Positions 27,781-36,727 are shown, counted from the stretch's first letter. The stretch is DNA of 64,000 nt from SHZL01 sp963784425 (GCA_963784425.1 CAWARM010000003.1:18014-82013), one strand, 5' to 3'. Program-made: numbers and translations. Notes: generated from the sequence alone by a model not told the origin.

Positions 27781-27809
27781 TCCCCAGACCGGCTGTTTCG
27801 GTCTGGGGA
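27781..27809 (+). terminator. Hairpin after rubrerythrin
   Basis: TCCCCAGACCG (27781-27791) pairs perfectly with CGGTCTGGGGA (27799-27809) around GCTGTTT, followed by ATTCTTTGG. It may partly terminate the rubrerythrin message and let it exceed the downstream Fe-S gene. Confidence 0.6.
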
Positions 27810-27857
27810 ATTCTTTGGCTGGCTTTTCAAACCCGGTGACGGGCAGGAGTATTTGTA

Positions 27858-29183
27858 ATGCGCGAAGGTAGCCTTGAAGCCCCGACCCGCCATGCCCTTG
27901 GCTGGCAGGAGCCGGAGTTCTATAACGAAGCAGCCCTGAACAAGGAGCTGGAGCGGGTGTACGACATCTGCCATGGCTGCCGCCGCTGCGTGTCGTTGTG
28001 CGATGCTTTCCCCACCTTGTTCGACCTTGTGGACCAGTCTGCCAGCATGGAAGTCGATGGCGTCGCAAAAGAGGACTACGCCAAGGTCGTTGACCAGTGT
28101 TTCATGTGCGACCTGTGCTACCAGACCAAGTGCCCTTACGTGCCCCCACATGAGTGGGCGGTGGATTTTCCCCACCTGATGCTGCGCGCCAAGGCAGTGC
28201 AGTTCAACAAGGGTGAGCGGAAGCTCAGCCACAAGCTGCTCAGCAACACGAAGATTCAGGGTGCAGTCGCCAGCTTGCCCGTGGTCGCTGGAATCATCAA
28301 TGCGGCCAATGAGAACGCCACCCTGCGCAGAGTGCTGGAAAAGACCCTGGATATCGACCACCGCGCCCACCTGCCGGAATTCCATGCCGATACACTGCGC
28401 CACCGTGAGAAACACCACAAGCCAGCAGCGGTGGAAGTCAGGGCAGCCGGCCCAACCGCGGGCAAAGCCGCCTTGTTTACCACCTGCTATTGCAATGTGA
28501 ACACGCCGGACATAGCCCAGGACCTGATCAAGGTATTCGAGCACAACGGCATACCCGTTCGCCTGACCGCGAAAGAAGAATGCTGCGGCATGCCCAAACT
28601 GGAACAGGGCGACCTTAAAACCGTGGACAAATACCGCAAAACCAATATCCCCGAACTGGTGCGCCTGATCGACGAGGGCTGGGATATCGTGGCCGCCATC
28701 CCATCGTGCGTACTGATGTTCAAACAGGAATTGCCCCTGATGTTTCCGCACGATGCCGACGTGCAGAAAGTGAAACGGGCGATTTTTGATCCCTTTGAAT
28801 ACCTGCTGCACCGGCACAAGGCCGGGCTGCTGAATACTGAGTTTAAAGTTGAGTTGGGCAAGGTCGCCTGGCACGTGCCCTGCCACCAGCGGGTGCAGAA
28901 CATCGGGCCCAAGACCAAAGATGTCCTGGCACTGGTGCCGGGCACGGAAATCGAAATCATCGAACGCTGCTCCGGCCACGACGGCACCTATGGTGTGCGT
29001 GCAGGAACCTACGACAGGTCGCAAAAAATAGCCCGCCCGGTGATCAGCCGCGTACAGAAAATGGCAGTCGACTACCTCGTATCCGACTGTCCGATGGCGG
29101 CCACGCAGATCGCCGACGGACTGGAACTGAAGCACGGCGAAACCAACCCGCTCAGCTTGCTGCGCAAAGCCTACGGAATATAA
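27858..29183 (+). CDS. CCG-domain heterodisulfide reductase-related Fe-S protein
   Basis: A 441-residue cytoplasmic protein. Two 4Fe-4S binding sites are near the N-terminus (CHGCRRCVSLC about 38-48, and CFMCDLCYQTKCPYVPP about 80-95). Two CCG domains follow: ECCGMPKLEQGD (about 240) with CYCNVN before it, and CSGHDGTYG late with CHQR and SDCPMAA. This is the layout of GlpC and HdrD-like subunits that pass electrons, but no partner dehydrogenase is adjacent. The conserved cluster rubrerythrin, this protein and DUF3501 suggests it feeds the rubrerythrin peroxidase or senses oxidative stress. Confidence 0.82.
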   Translation: MREGSLEAPTRHALGWQEPEFYNEAALNKELERVYDICHGCRRCVSLCDAFPTLFDLVDQSASMEVDGVAKEDYAKVVDQCFMCDLCYQTKCPYVPPHEWAVDFPHLMLRAKAVQFNKGERKLSHKLLSNTKIQGAVASLPVVAGIINAANENATLRRVLEKTLDIDHRAHLPEFHADTLRHREKHHKPAAVEVRAAGPTAGKAALFTTCYCNVNTPDIAQDLIKVFEHNGIPVRLTAKEECCGMPKLEQGDLKTVDKYRKTNIPELVRLIDEGWDIVAAIPSCVLMFKQELPLMFPHDADVQKVKRAIFDPFEYLLHRHKAGLLNTEFKVELGKVAWHVPCHQRVQNIGPKTKDVLALVPGTEIEIIERCSGHDGTYGVRAGTYDRSQKIARPVISRVQKMAVDYLVSDCPMAATQIADGLELKHGETNPLSLLRKAYGI

Positions 29184-29245
29184 CCGTAGGAGCACCCGCG
29201 GGCGTAAACGCGCCTTGCGCGCGATTTAGGACGGAGAGCATTACC

Positions 29246-29836
29246 ATGAAGCCATTATCGCGCTCAGACCTGCTGAGCCTGGAACAATACGCCGAACAGC
29301 GTGCCGCCTTTCGGGCCCGCGTGCTCGAGCACAAGAAACACCGGCGGGTGGACATCGGCCCGAATTTTTCGCTGTACTTCGAAGACCGACTCACCATCCA
29401 GTACCAGGTGCAGGAAATGCTGCGCATTGAGAAAGTATTCGAGGCCGCGGCCATCCAGGAGGAACTGGACGCTTATAATCCCCTGATCCCGGACGGCAGC
29501 AACCTCAAGGCCACGGCCATGCTGGAATTCGAAGACGTCGAGGTACGGCGACAGCGCCTGGCGGAACTGGTGGAGATGGAACACACCGTCTGGGCACAGG
29601 TGGAAGGGCACGCAAAAGTGCTTGCCATATCGAACGAAGACATGCAGCGCTCCACCGGTGAAAAGACCGCCGCGGTACATTTCATGCGCTTCGAATTTTC
29701 TCCGGAAACGATCACTGCCTTGCGCGGCGGCGCAGCACTGACTTTCGGCTGCGACCATCCCGCCTACCCGCACCGCGCTACCCTCTCATCCGCACAGCGC
29801 TATGCCCTGCTGCAGGACTTAAATCCCGAGCCGTGA
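29246..29836 (+). CDS. DUF3501 family protein
   Basis: A 196-residue soluble protein beginning MKPLSRSDLLSLEQYAEQR and containing HKKHRRVDIGPNFSLYFED and TIQYQVQEMLRIEKVFE, the DUF3501 pattern. The function is unknown. It is found with CCG-type Fe-S proteins and rubrerythrin in many beta- and gammaproteobacteria, as here, with a 62-base gap to the preceding gene. No cofactor motif is visible. Confidence 0.82.
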   Translation: MKPLSRSDLLSLEQYAEQRAAFRARVLEHKKHRRVDIGPNFSLYFEDRLTIQYQVQEMLRIEKVFEAAAIQEELDAYNPLIPDGSNLKATAMLEFEDVEVRRQRLAELVEMEHTVWAQVEGHAKVLAISNEDMQRSTGEKTAAVHFMRFEFSPETITALRGGAALTFGCDHPAYPHRATLSSAQRYALLQDLNPEP

Positions 29837-29935
29837 TAGTCTAATTGTGCGTGACCAAAGCGACTCCACTTGCCCCCAAATGGCAGGTGGAATGTTACTT
29901 GTGGCCGGTCAGAATCCAGCGACAGATTTACTTGA

Positions 29936-29963
29936 CAATTGATTCGAATCGGTTCATCAATTG
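29936..29963. promoter_or_regulatory. Possible operator/promoter before the first sulfatase
   Basis: CAATTGAT (29936-29943) and ATCAATTG (29956-29963) form an inverted repeat with a 12-base spacer that itself includes most of the palindrome GATTCGAATC. A TTGACA (29933-29938) overlaps the left arm. A dimeric regulator site is plausible; no regulator gene is adjacent. Confidence 0.3.
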
Positions 29964-29990
29964 AGAGCGTGACACTTCCAGGAGAGAGCA

Positions 29991-31694
29991 ATGAACCCAT
30001 CGATTCGATTTAAGGCACATGCTGCTGCGCTGTTGCTGGCAGCCTTTTCAATCACCGCGCAAGCGGCCAGTTCCAAACCCAACATACTGTTTATTATGGG
30101 CGACGACATCGGCTGGATGCAGCCGAGCATTTATCACCGCGGTCTCGCCGTTGGGGAAACACCCAACATCGACAAGATCGGGAACGAAGGTGCGATTTTC
30201 ATGACCTACTACGCGGAAGAGTCCTGCACCGCCGGGCGCAATGCGTTCTTCACCGGCATGCACCCGCTGCGCACCGGCATGATCCCGCCACAGCTGCCGG
30301 GCAGCCCCAGCTACTTGCGCCCCGGGACGCCGGCGCTTGCGGTGTTCCTGCACGATCTCGGCTACACCACCGGTGAATTCGGCAAGAACCACCTCGGCGA
30401 CCACACCGATGCGCTTCCGACGGCGCACGGCTTCCAGGAATACTGGGGTTACCTGTACCACCTGGATGCAATGCAAGGCGTCAGCTTCCCCGACCTCAAC
30501 ACAACCCCGACCGAACAGACCTTTGCCCCCCCGTGCAAGAACACGCCGGTTCCTGGTCTCGCCGAGGTTCCCGGAGCCGTGGATCCGGCGACGACGATCT
30601 GCTTCACGCCTCCGCGCAACGTCCTCTTGTGCAAGTCGTCCGACGGCACCTCCAAGAACCAGAGTTGCGAGGATCAGGGACCGCTGACGCTTGAGCGCTC
30701 CAAAACCGTCGACGAAGAGATCTCGTCGCATGTCATCGACTTCATCGATCGCAACGACCCCAAGAAGACCAACAAGCCCTTTTTCGTTTGGTACAACCCG
30801 GCGCGCATGCACATCACCACTGTGCTGCCTGACAAGTACATGGCGATGGTCGGCGAGCCTGGCGGCAAGGACTGGGGCGTCAATGAAGCCGGCATGAAGC
30901 AAATGGACGATAACATCGGCCTCGTGCTCAAGAAAATCGACGAGATCGGCCAGACAGACAACACCATCGTGGTTTTCACCACCGACAACGGCGCGGAGAC
31001 CATCACCTACCCGGACGGCGGCACCACCCCCTTCAAGGGCGGGAAGCTGAGCACCTGGGAAGGCGGCATGCGCGCACCGGCGGTCATCCGCTGGCCGGGC
31101 CATATCAAGCCGGGCACGATCTATAGCGATATCTTCGCGTCGCTCGACTGGCTGCCCACGTTAGTCCAGATCGCCGGCGGACCGCAAGGGGACGGCCTGA
31201 AGCAGCAAATCGAGGCCGGAAGTTACAAGGGCATCGTCAAGACCACGCTCGACGGTGTCAACCAGTTTGACTACCTCACGGGCAAGTCCGACAAGTCGGC
31301 GCGCGACACCTTCTTTTACTACTCCGGTTCACACCCGTCGGCGGTGCGCTACAAGAACTGGAAGATCTACTTCGCGATGGTGTCCGACGACCCAGCCGGC
31401 TTTATCGCAGGCGTGATGCCGTATTCCTGGGCCCAGGTCGTCAACATCAAGCGCGATCCCTTCGAGACGTCCATCGGTGCGCAATACAAGACCCTCTTGG
31501 GTATGGGCGGCGCAATTGCGGGACCCGTTACCGCCTATATCTACGACTGGAACATGCTCCCCGTCGGCCAGGCGTTGTGGCTGAAGGAGCTCGAGACCTA
31601 CCAGAAGTATCCGCCGATGCAGGATCCGGCCAGCTACAACCTGTCGCAGGTCATGGAACAGCTCAAGAAGGCGCCGCCCACCCCGAGCCAGTAA
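29991..31694 (+). CDS. Exported type I sulfatase (arylsulfatase family)
   Basis: A 567-residue alkaline-phosphatase-fold sulfatase with a signal peptide (about 1-25). Metal ligands are in ILFIMGDDIGWMQ. The active-site stretch is SCTAGRNAFFTG: the Cys to be converted to formylglycine is followed by T-A-G-R, so it is a C-x-A-x-R variant of the usual C-x-P-x-R. VVFTTDNGAET gives the late Asp-Asn metal site. It hydrolyses sulfate esters in the periplasm. No formylglycine-generating enzyme is in the window. A related sulfatase lies 0.5 kb downstream. Confidence 0.9.
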   Translation: MNPSIRFKAHAAALLLAAFSITAQAASSKPNILFIMGDDIGWMQPSIYHRGLAVGETPNIDKIGNEGAIFMTYYAEESCTAGRNAFFTGMHPLRTGMIPPQLPGSPSYLRPGTPALAVFLHDLGYTTGEFGKNHLGDHTDALPTAHGFQEYWGYLYHLDAMQGVSFPDLNTTPTEQTFAPPCKNTPVPGLAEVPGAVDPATTICFTPPRNVLLCKSSDGTSKNQSCEDQGPLTLERSKTVDEEISSHVIDFIDRNDPKKTNKPFFVWYNPARMHITTVLPDKYMAMVGEPGGKDWGVNEAGMKQMDDNIGLVLKKIDEIGQTDNTIVVFTTDNGAETITYPDGGTTPFKGGKLSTWEGGMRAPAVIRWPGHIKPGTIYSDIFASLDWLPTLVQIAGGPQGDGLKQQIEAGSYKGIVKTTLDGVNQFDYLTGKSDKSARDTFFYYSGSHPSAVRYKNWKIYFAMVSDDPAGFIAGVMPYSWAQVVNIKRDPFETSIGAQYKTLLGMGGAIAGPVTAYIYDWNMLPVGQALWLKELETYQKYPPMQDPASYNLSQVMEQLKKAPPTPSQ

Positions 31695-31735
31695 TTGGAG
31701 GACGCTCGCCAATCAGGATGCTAAGGTAGGGAAGG

Positions 31736-31757
31736 GGGCGGCCCACGCGGGCCGCCC
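31736..31757 (+). terminator. Hairpin after the first sulfatase
   Basis: GGGCGGCCC (31736-31744), loop ACGC, GGGCCGCCC (31749-31757): a perfect 9-bp GC stem 41 bases after the sulfatase stop. No T run follows. Confidence 0.55.
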
Positions 31758-31794
31758 GCTCATTGAAGAATAGTTGAAGTAACACCAATCAAAG

Positions 31795-32112
31795 GTGACG
31801 CAGCACAAAGTCAACGGCGGCAAGCCCGAAAGCATCCACCTCATGATTGGCCGCCGCCCGCAGGTCTCATTTGGCAACAGCGGCGGCGATCAACAGATGC
31901 TCGAGTACACCAGGGCAGGTGATGGCGCACGGCTGTCCGTGCTGATTCTGCATGACGATGCCGAGCGCGAGTATGCCTATGGACCGGCACAGGGTTTGCC
32001 GGACACGAAGGTTGGCGCCTTTTCGCAGGAGCTGTATGACAAGGCCCAGAAGGAAGGGTGGATCGTCATCAGCATGAAAAACGATTGGAAGCGCATTTTT
32101 GCATTTGGATAA
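31795..32112 (+). pseudogene. C-terminal remnant of a HAD-family phosphatase
   Basis: 105 residues from a GTG. IGRRPQVSFGNSGGDQQML is the C-terminal HAD motif with its Asp ligand, followed by HHD-like ILHDDAEREYAYG and ending SMKNDWKRIFAF, the usual end of a group of about 300-residue exported HAD phosphatases. The N-terminal nucleophile motif D-x-D-x-T is missing and the region upstream to the sulfatase holds only a terminator, so this looks like a truncated relic left between two sulfatases. Confidence 0.65.
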
Positions 32113-32117
32113 AACGG

Positions 32118-32160
32118 CAATCGCCCCTCCCGCCAGTTTCAGCGGCGCCAGGGGCGATTG
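32118..32160 (+). terminator. Hairpin after the HAD remnant
   Basis: CAATCGCCCCT (32118-32128) pairs perfectly with AGGGGCGATTG (32150-32160); the loop can fold further. It separates the relic from the second sulfatase. Confidence 0.55.
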
Positions 32161-32200
32161 AACAGTTGGCCAACATTTCCAAACAGGTGAGGTTGAATCG

Positions 32201-33787
32201 ATGAACACATTCCGCACAATCCAATCCCTGCTGTGCGCAGTTCTGGCGCTGGGTGCAACCGCGCCGGTGCTGGCCAAGCCGGGCAAGCCCAACATCCTTG
32301 TGATCTGGGGTGATGATGTCGGCGTTGACAACATCAGCGCGTACAGCCGTGGCCTGATGGGTTACCACACGCCCAACATCGACCGTATCGCAAGTGAGGG
32401 TGCGCTGTTTACCGACTCCTACGCGCAGCAAAGCTGCACAGCGGGCCGCGCGTCATTCATCATGGGCGAGCATCCCTTCCGCACCGGTCTGCTGACCATC
32501 GGCATGCCTGGTTCACCACAGGGCATCCCCGACTGGGCGCCGACCATTGCCGACCTGTTGAAACAGCAGGGCTACGTCAACGGCCAGTTTGGCAAGAACC
32601 ACCTCGGCGACCGCGACTCACACCTGCCGACCGTACATGGCTTTGATGAATTCCTGGGCAACCTCTATCACCTCAATGCCGAGGAAGAGCCCGAAACCTA
32701 CTACTACCCGAAGGATCCGGAATTCAGGGCGAAATTCGGTCCGCGCGGCGTGCTGCATACCTGGAGCGACGGTAAAGGCGGGCAAAAAATCGAAGATACC
32801 GGACCACTGACCCAGGCGCGCATGCCCACGGTCGACCAGGAAATCTTTGCGGCGGAACAGAAATTTGTCGCCAGCGCGGTGAAAGACGATAAGCCGTTTT
32901 TTGTCTGGTTCAACACCACCCGCATGCACGTCTGGACCCACCTGCAGCCCTCGGCCGTGGGCCGCACAGGCATCGGCCTGTATCCCGATGGCATGGTTGA
33001 GCACGACGACATGGTCGGCAAAGTGCTGCAGCAGCTTGACGACCTCGGCATTGCGGACAATACGATAGTGGTCTACGGCACCGACAACGGCGCCGAGACC
33101 GGCACGTGGCCCGATGGCGGTACGACACCCTTCCATGGCGAAAAAGGCACCACCTGGGAAGGTGGCTTCCGCGTGCCGATGCTGGTGCGCTGGCCCGGCG
33201 TGATCAAGCCGGGCACGGTGATCAACGAGATTTTCTCGCAGGAAGACTGGCTGCCGACATTGCTGGCAGCCGCAGGCGAACCGAACATCGTTGAAAAGGT
33301 GAAGAGCGGCTACAAAGCCAACGGCAAGAGCTGGAAGGCACACCTCGATGGCTATAACTTCCTGCCCTATTTCAAAGGCGAGGCCAAAAAAGGACCGCGC
33401 GAGGAAATCTTTTACTTCGGGCAAGGTGGCGAGCTGAACGCCATTCGCTGGAACGACTGGAAAGTGTCGTTTGCCATACAGGACGGCAACATTGCCACAG
33501 CAACCCGCGACGTCCCCGGCTGGCCTGAAATCGTCAACCTGCGGGCTGATCCCTACGAAAAAGCGCCGCGGGAATCCGGCCTGTATTTGCGCTGGTACGC
33601 GGACAACATCTGGCTGTTCGTGCCCGTGCAAGAGAAGCTCCAGGCTTTCCTGGCAACGCTGCCCGAGTACCCGTTCCAGCAGGGCAGCAGCCTGAACGCT
33701 GCCGGGATCAACTACAACTCGATAAAAGCCATGCAAGCCATGCAGCGGCTGAATCAGCTGGAGACACTGCAGTCACCGTCGAATTAG
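32201..33787 (+). CDS. Exported type I sulfatase (arylsulfatase family), second copy
   Basis: A 528-residue sulfatase with a signal peptide (about 1-25, APVLAKPG). Metal ligands lie in ILVIWGDDVGVDN. The active-site cysteine is in SCTAGRASFIMGEHPFRTG, again C-T-A-G-R. VVYGTDNGAETGTWPDGGTT closely matches the first sulfatase, so the pair are paralogues. The upstream sequence carries AGGTGAGG before the start. The substrate is unknown; sulfated polysaccharides or small sulfate esters are possible. Confidence 0.9.
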   Translation: MNTFRTIQSLLCAVLALGATAPVLAKPGKPNILVIWGDDVGVDNISAYSRGLMGYHTPNIDRIASEGALFTDSYAQQSCTAGRASFIMGEHPFRTGLLTIGMPGSPQGIPDWAPTIADLLKQQGYVNGQFGKNHLGDRDSHLPTVHGFDEFLGNLYHLNAEEEPETYYYPKDPEFRAKFGPRGVLHTWSDGKGGQKIEDTGPLTQARMPTVDQEIFAAEQKFVASAVKDDKPFFVWFNTTRMHVWTHLQPSAVGRTGIGLYPDGMVEHDDMVGKVLQQLDDLGIADNTIVVYGTDNGAETGTWPDGGTTPFHGEKGTTWEGGFRVPMLVRWPGVIKPGTVINEIFSQEDWLPTLLAAAGEPNIVEKVKSGYKANGKSWKAHLDGYNFLPYFKGEAKKGPREEIFYFGQGGELNAIRWNDWKVSFAIQDGNIATATRDVPGWPEIVNLRADPYEKAPRESGLYLRWYADNIWLFVPVQEKLQAFLATLPEYPFQQGSSLNAAGINYNSIKAMQAMQRLNQLETLQSPSN

Positions 33788-33847
33788 AAACGACGCGACG
33801 CACTGGTAAATGACCGCGAGTGCGTACTCACGGTCAAAGAAAGAGCG

Positions 33848-34150
33848 TCAAATGCCCGGCGGACCAAACGCGCTGGCGAGGAAAAGGCTGCCATTATCGG
33901 AAGAATCAAGGCGGATCTTCCTGACGGGTTCATACGCCGGGTCGTTGTACCAGGCCAGTGCAGCGGCTTCTGATGTGAACCTGAGCACGACACAAACGCT
34001 GCGCGCCTCGCCTTCGAGTGCCTTGGCATTGTAGTCAGCGACCAGCACCTCCGCGCCATGTTTCTGTAGCAGCGGGACGACCCCCGGTGGGTAGGCTTGG
34101 TATGCAGTGTGGTCAACGATGTCGTAAATGGCGATAACGTATGCAGTCAC
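33848..34150 (-). CDS. DUF1330 family protein
   Basis: A 100-residue protein starting at a GTG (34148-34150) with GAGGAG about seven bases upstream. It has the ferredoxin-like dimeric alpha/beta fold of DUF1330: AYVIAIYDIVDHTAYQAYPP, LVADYNAKALEGE and VVLRFTSEAAALAWYNDPAY. The biochemical role is unknown. It is convergent with the second sulfatase. Confidence 0.85.
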   Translation of the reverse strand: MTAYVIAIYDIVDHTAYQAYPPGVVPLLQKHGAEVLVADYNAKALEGEARSVCVVLRFTSEAAALAWYNDPAYEPVRKIRLDSSDNGSLFLASAFGPPGI

Positions 34151-34281
34151 TTCTTGCTCCTCAGTTTGAGCTCTTCAATGTGGGTGGCAAATCCTCGCAC
34201 AGGAAGTGCGCTGCGACTGCCTCAAATCAGTATAAGCACAATGCCAGTGGCAGGCGATGGCGCGACCATAGAGCTCGCTAT

Positions 34282-34713
34282 ATGATTCGCCAGATGAACA
34301 CCTTAGCCCCCATGCTCGTTGCCGCCAGTGCGGCCACCATTTTTACACTCGGCATCCTGCATCTTTTGTACACCGTCCGCGGTCCGAAACTACTTCCACG
34401 GGACCCTGATTTGCAGGTCCGCATGTCCGATGTGTCACCCGTGATCACGCGTGAAACCACGATGTGGAAGTGCTGGGTTGGATTCAATGCCAGCCACAGC
34501 CTGGGCGCCATCCTGTTTGGCGCAGTGTTCGGTTATCTAGCGCTGTGGCACGGAGAAGTGCTCTTTCAGTCCGCTTACCTGCAGTTGCTGGGTTTGCTGA
34601 CACTTTCCGGCTACGTGTACCTTGGGTATCGCTATTGGTTCAGCATTCCGTTTCGCGGCATCGTGCTGGCTACGATACTGTATATTCTTGCGCTGGGAGC
34701 CAACCTGTCCTGA
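34282..34713 (+). CDS. Small four-helix membrane protein, unknown function
   Basis: A 143-residue membrane protein from the ATG at 34282 (alternative 34294). Four helices: about 9-29 (LVAASAATIFTLGILHLLY), 68-88, 95-112 and 120-141. A conserved-looking core reads WVGFNASHSLGAILFG. Small membrane proteins with this FNASHSLG segment occur in many bacteria as an uncharacterised family. A helical frame continues upstream but without membrane character. No operon partner. Confidence 0.6.
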   Translation: MIRQMNTLAPMLVAASAATIFTLGILHLLYTVRGPKLLPRDPDLQVRMSDVSPVITRETTMWKCWVGFNASHSLGAILFGAVFGYLALWHGEVLFQSAYLQLLGLLTLSGYVYLGYRYWFSIPFRGIVLATILYILALGANLS

Positions 34714-34834
34714 AGCTAACCTGCTGTCAGAGGGACATTTTCTGACAAAACCTCCCACCTTTTTCCGCTAGTCCAGCACCGGTCCGAAGGGCATTCTGGC
34801 ATGAACTCGCCGGAATATCTTTTTTCGCTATATT

Positions 34835-35101
34835 TTGACTAATACAAAACATAATATTAGACTGAGCAAAACGTCCATGAAGTATTTGGCCCGGCTTCCG
34901 CCCCCGTCCGCGCGCCACCTGCTGCAAGCGATCGAAGACGTTGCAAATGGCGTGATGAGTGCGTCACGGGTGAGAAAGCTTGAAGGCCGGACCGAATCGC
35001 GACTGCGCGTTGGCAAGCATCGGGTCATCTACGAGTGGTGCGATCGTGGCGCGACTCTACTGGTATTGAAAATCGGACCACGAGGGGATGTGTATAAATG
35101 A
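34835..35101 (+). CDS. RelE/ParE-type toxin
   Basis: An 88-residue protein of the RelE superfamily: NIRLSKTSMKYLARLPPPSA forms strand one and the first helix, and LEGRTESRLRVGKHRVIYEW with LVLKIGPRGDVYK gives the core sheet. Such toxins cleave mRNA on the ribosome or, for ParE, inhibit gyrase. The full fold needs the TTG start at 34835; the first ATG (34877) would drop strand one. It overlaps the antitoxin by four bases (ATGA). Toxin-first order is like HigBA. The local DNA upstream is AT-rich, unlike the neighbours. Confidence 0.82.
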   Translation: MTNTKHNIRLSKTSMKYLARLPPPSARHLLQAIEDVANGVMSASRVRKLEGRTESRLRVGKHRVIYEWCDRGATLLVLKIGPRGDVYK

Positions 35102-35466
35102 GCGTCCAGGTAATCGAGAAAGAGGGAAAGCCGCTGTATGCTGTGATTCCTTACGAGGACTACGAGTCGTTACTGTTCGCTGCGCGCAAGGCGGGGGAAG
35201 ATGAGGATTTGGATGCAATCCGTGCTGCCGTTGACGCCGGTGAGGAAACCTATCCACTGGAGTTCGTCGAAAAGCTGATCGAAACGGACTCAAAGCTCAG
35301 GGAATGGCGCAAGTACCGCGGCATGACGCAGGTTCAATTGGCGGAAAAGGCTTCCATCAGCCAAGGTGCGATAGCGACCATTGAACGGGGCAAACGAACA
35401 CCAAACATGGATACCGCACGGCGCCTGGCGTTGACGCTGCAGTGCGATATTGACGATCTCTTTTAG
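35098..35466 (+). CDS. Xre-family antitoxin with an added N-terminal domain
   Basis: A 122-residue protein. The N-terminal 60 residues (YAVIPYEDYESLLFAARKAG) resemble the opening of Phd/YefM-type antitoxins. The C-terminal half is a helix-turn-helix of the Xre/Cro type (MTQVQLAEKASISQGAIATI, then ERGKRTPNMDTARRLA). It should bind the RelE-type toxin and repress the operon. Translation is coupled to the toxin by ATGA. Confidence 0.85.
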   Translation: MSVQVIEKEGKPLYAVIPYEDYESLLFAARKAGEDEDLDAIRAAVDAGEETYPLEFVEKLIETDSKLREWRKYRGMTQVQLAEKASISQGAIATIERGKRTPNMDTARRLALTLQCDIDDLF

Positions 35467-35542
35467 TCATTCCGGCTACGGTCCCGAATACTCTATCTCT
35501 CCTCGCAGGCATTTTGCCTCGATCAGCTGTAGGTAAACTGGC

Positions 35543-36727
35543 TCACGCACTTTCCTCCGGATCCGACGCAACGTCGCTGAACAGCGCGATGTATGGTGCA
35601 TAGCGGAAGCGCCGGTTACGCGCATAGCCTGTCATCTCGCTGAGCACACCTAGGCCAACCAGTCTGGCTACCAGACCGTTGGCTGCTGCGTAGGTTGTGC
35701 CTGTCATGGCTTTGATGTCGTTGACACCGACAATCGGGCGATCGAACAGCGATTCCAAAACTTTGTGCCCGTTGCCAGCCGCACGGCCAAGCTGTTCGGT
35801 GATCGCGGCACGGTGCTGTTCGCGTAGATGTAGGATACGTCTCGCGGTTTCCGCCGCCTCACCTGCTACCTCGACCACACCGCGTAGAAAGAACGCAAGC
35901 CAGGCCTCCCATGCGCCCCGATCTCGCGCTTCCTGTAGATGCTCGTAATAAGCCTGACGATGTCGTTTGAAATAATGAGACAGGTATAACACCGGCTTGT
36001 GCAGCACGCCGCGTTCGGTGAGCAAGAACGTGATGAGGAGCCGACCTACACGGCCATTGCCGTCCAGGAACGGGTGAATGGTCTCGAATTGCACATGCGC
36101 CAGCGCGATTTTGATCAGCGGCGGCAAGTCATCCTGTTGATGGAGAAACTTCTCGAGTTCACCCATCACCTCCGGCACTGCGTGGGGCGGCGGTGGTACA
36201 AACGTCGCCGTGTTGAGCGTGCACCCCGGCGGGCCGATCCAATTTTGGCTGGTGCGCAGTTCACCAGGCTGAAGCCGGCCACCCCGTACACCGCGCATCA
36301 GTTCGGCGTGAATTTCCCGGATCAGCCGCACGGAAATTGGCAGCTCGGCAAGCCGGGTCAGCCCGTGGTTCATCGCCCGCACGTAGTTAATCACCTCGTC
36401 GACGTCACGCGGCAGATTCCGGTCGAACAACTGCGCTTCGGCGGCCAGCAGGTCCTGCAGCGAGCTCTGCGTGCCTTCTATCTGGCTGGAGAGCACTGCT
36501 TCTTTGCGCACATACATGAACACGAAGAGGTCCGGGTTCGGCAGCGTCAGGACCGAGCCGTCAAGCCGCCCAAGCGCGCGATCCGCCTGCGACAGCAGAC
36601 GTGCCAGCTCACCACCGAGGTCGAGCGGCGGATTCGGCGGCAACGGCGCCGGCATGAAGGTACGGTACCCTGTTGGCTGCCTGACATAGTGTCCCGCGCG
36701 GGTTGAGTTTGCGCCTACCCCTGCCAT
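35543..36727 (-). CDS. Fic family AMP-transferase with winged-helix tail
   Basis: A 394-residue protein. The Fic motif HPFLDGNGRVGR (about residue 218) carries the catalytic His and phosphate-binding Gly-Asn-Gly-Arg. The N-terminal helix has the inhibitory motif SSQIEGTQ ([S/T]-x3-E-G/N), so this is a self-inhibited class II Fic protein. A C-terminal winged-helix segment (GVNDIKAMTGTTYAAANGLV) suggests DNA binding. Fic enzymes AMPylate proteins; the target is unknown. AGGGAG precedes the start. Its promoter overlaps direct repeats. Confidence 0.9.
   Translation of the reverse strand: MAGVGANSTRAGHYVRQPTGYRTFMPAPLPPNPPLDLGGELARLLSQADRALGRLDGSVLTLPNPDLFVFMYVRKEAVLSSQIEGTQSSLQDLLAAEAQLFDRNLPRDVDEVINYVRAMNHGLTRLAELPISVRLIREIHAELMRGVRGGRLQPGELRTSQNWIGPPGCTLNTATFVPPPPHAVPEVMGELEKFLHQQDDLPPLIKIALAHVQFETIHPFLDGNGRVGRLLITFLLTERGVLHKPVLYLSHYFKRHRQAYYEHLQEARDRGAWEAWLAFFLRGVVEVAGEAAETARRILHLREQHRAAITEQLGRAAGNGHKVLESLFDRPIVGVNDIKAMTGTTYAAANGLVARLVGLGVLSEMTGYARNRRFRYAPYIALFSDVASDPEESA

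Noticed and set aside
27777..29195. A long open frame (472 codons) on the minus strand opposite the CCG Fe-S protein.
   Set aside because: It is a shadow of a strongly supported plus-strand gene; its translation has no recognisable domain and no sensible start.
31795..32112. A possible intact small gene between the sulfatases.
   Set aside because: It matches only the C-terminal end of a HAD phosphatase and lacks the nucleophile motif, so it is listed as a remnant.
34877..35101. Starting the RelE-type toxin at the first ATG.
   Set aside because: That start removes the first beta strand of the fold; the TTG at 34835 gives the family length, though the TTGACT there could also serve as a -35 box.
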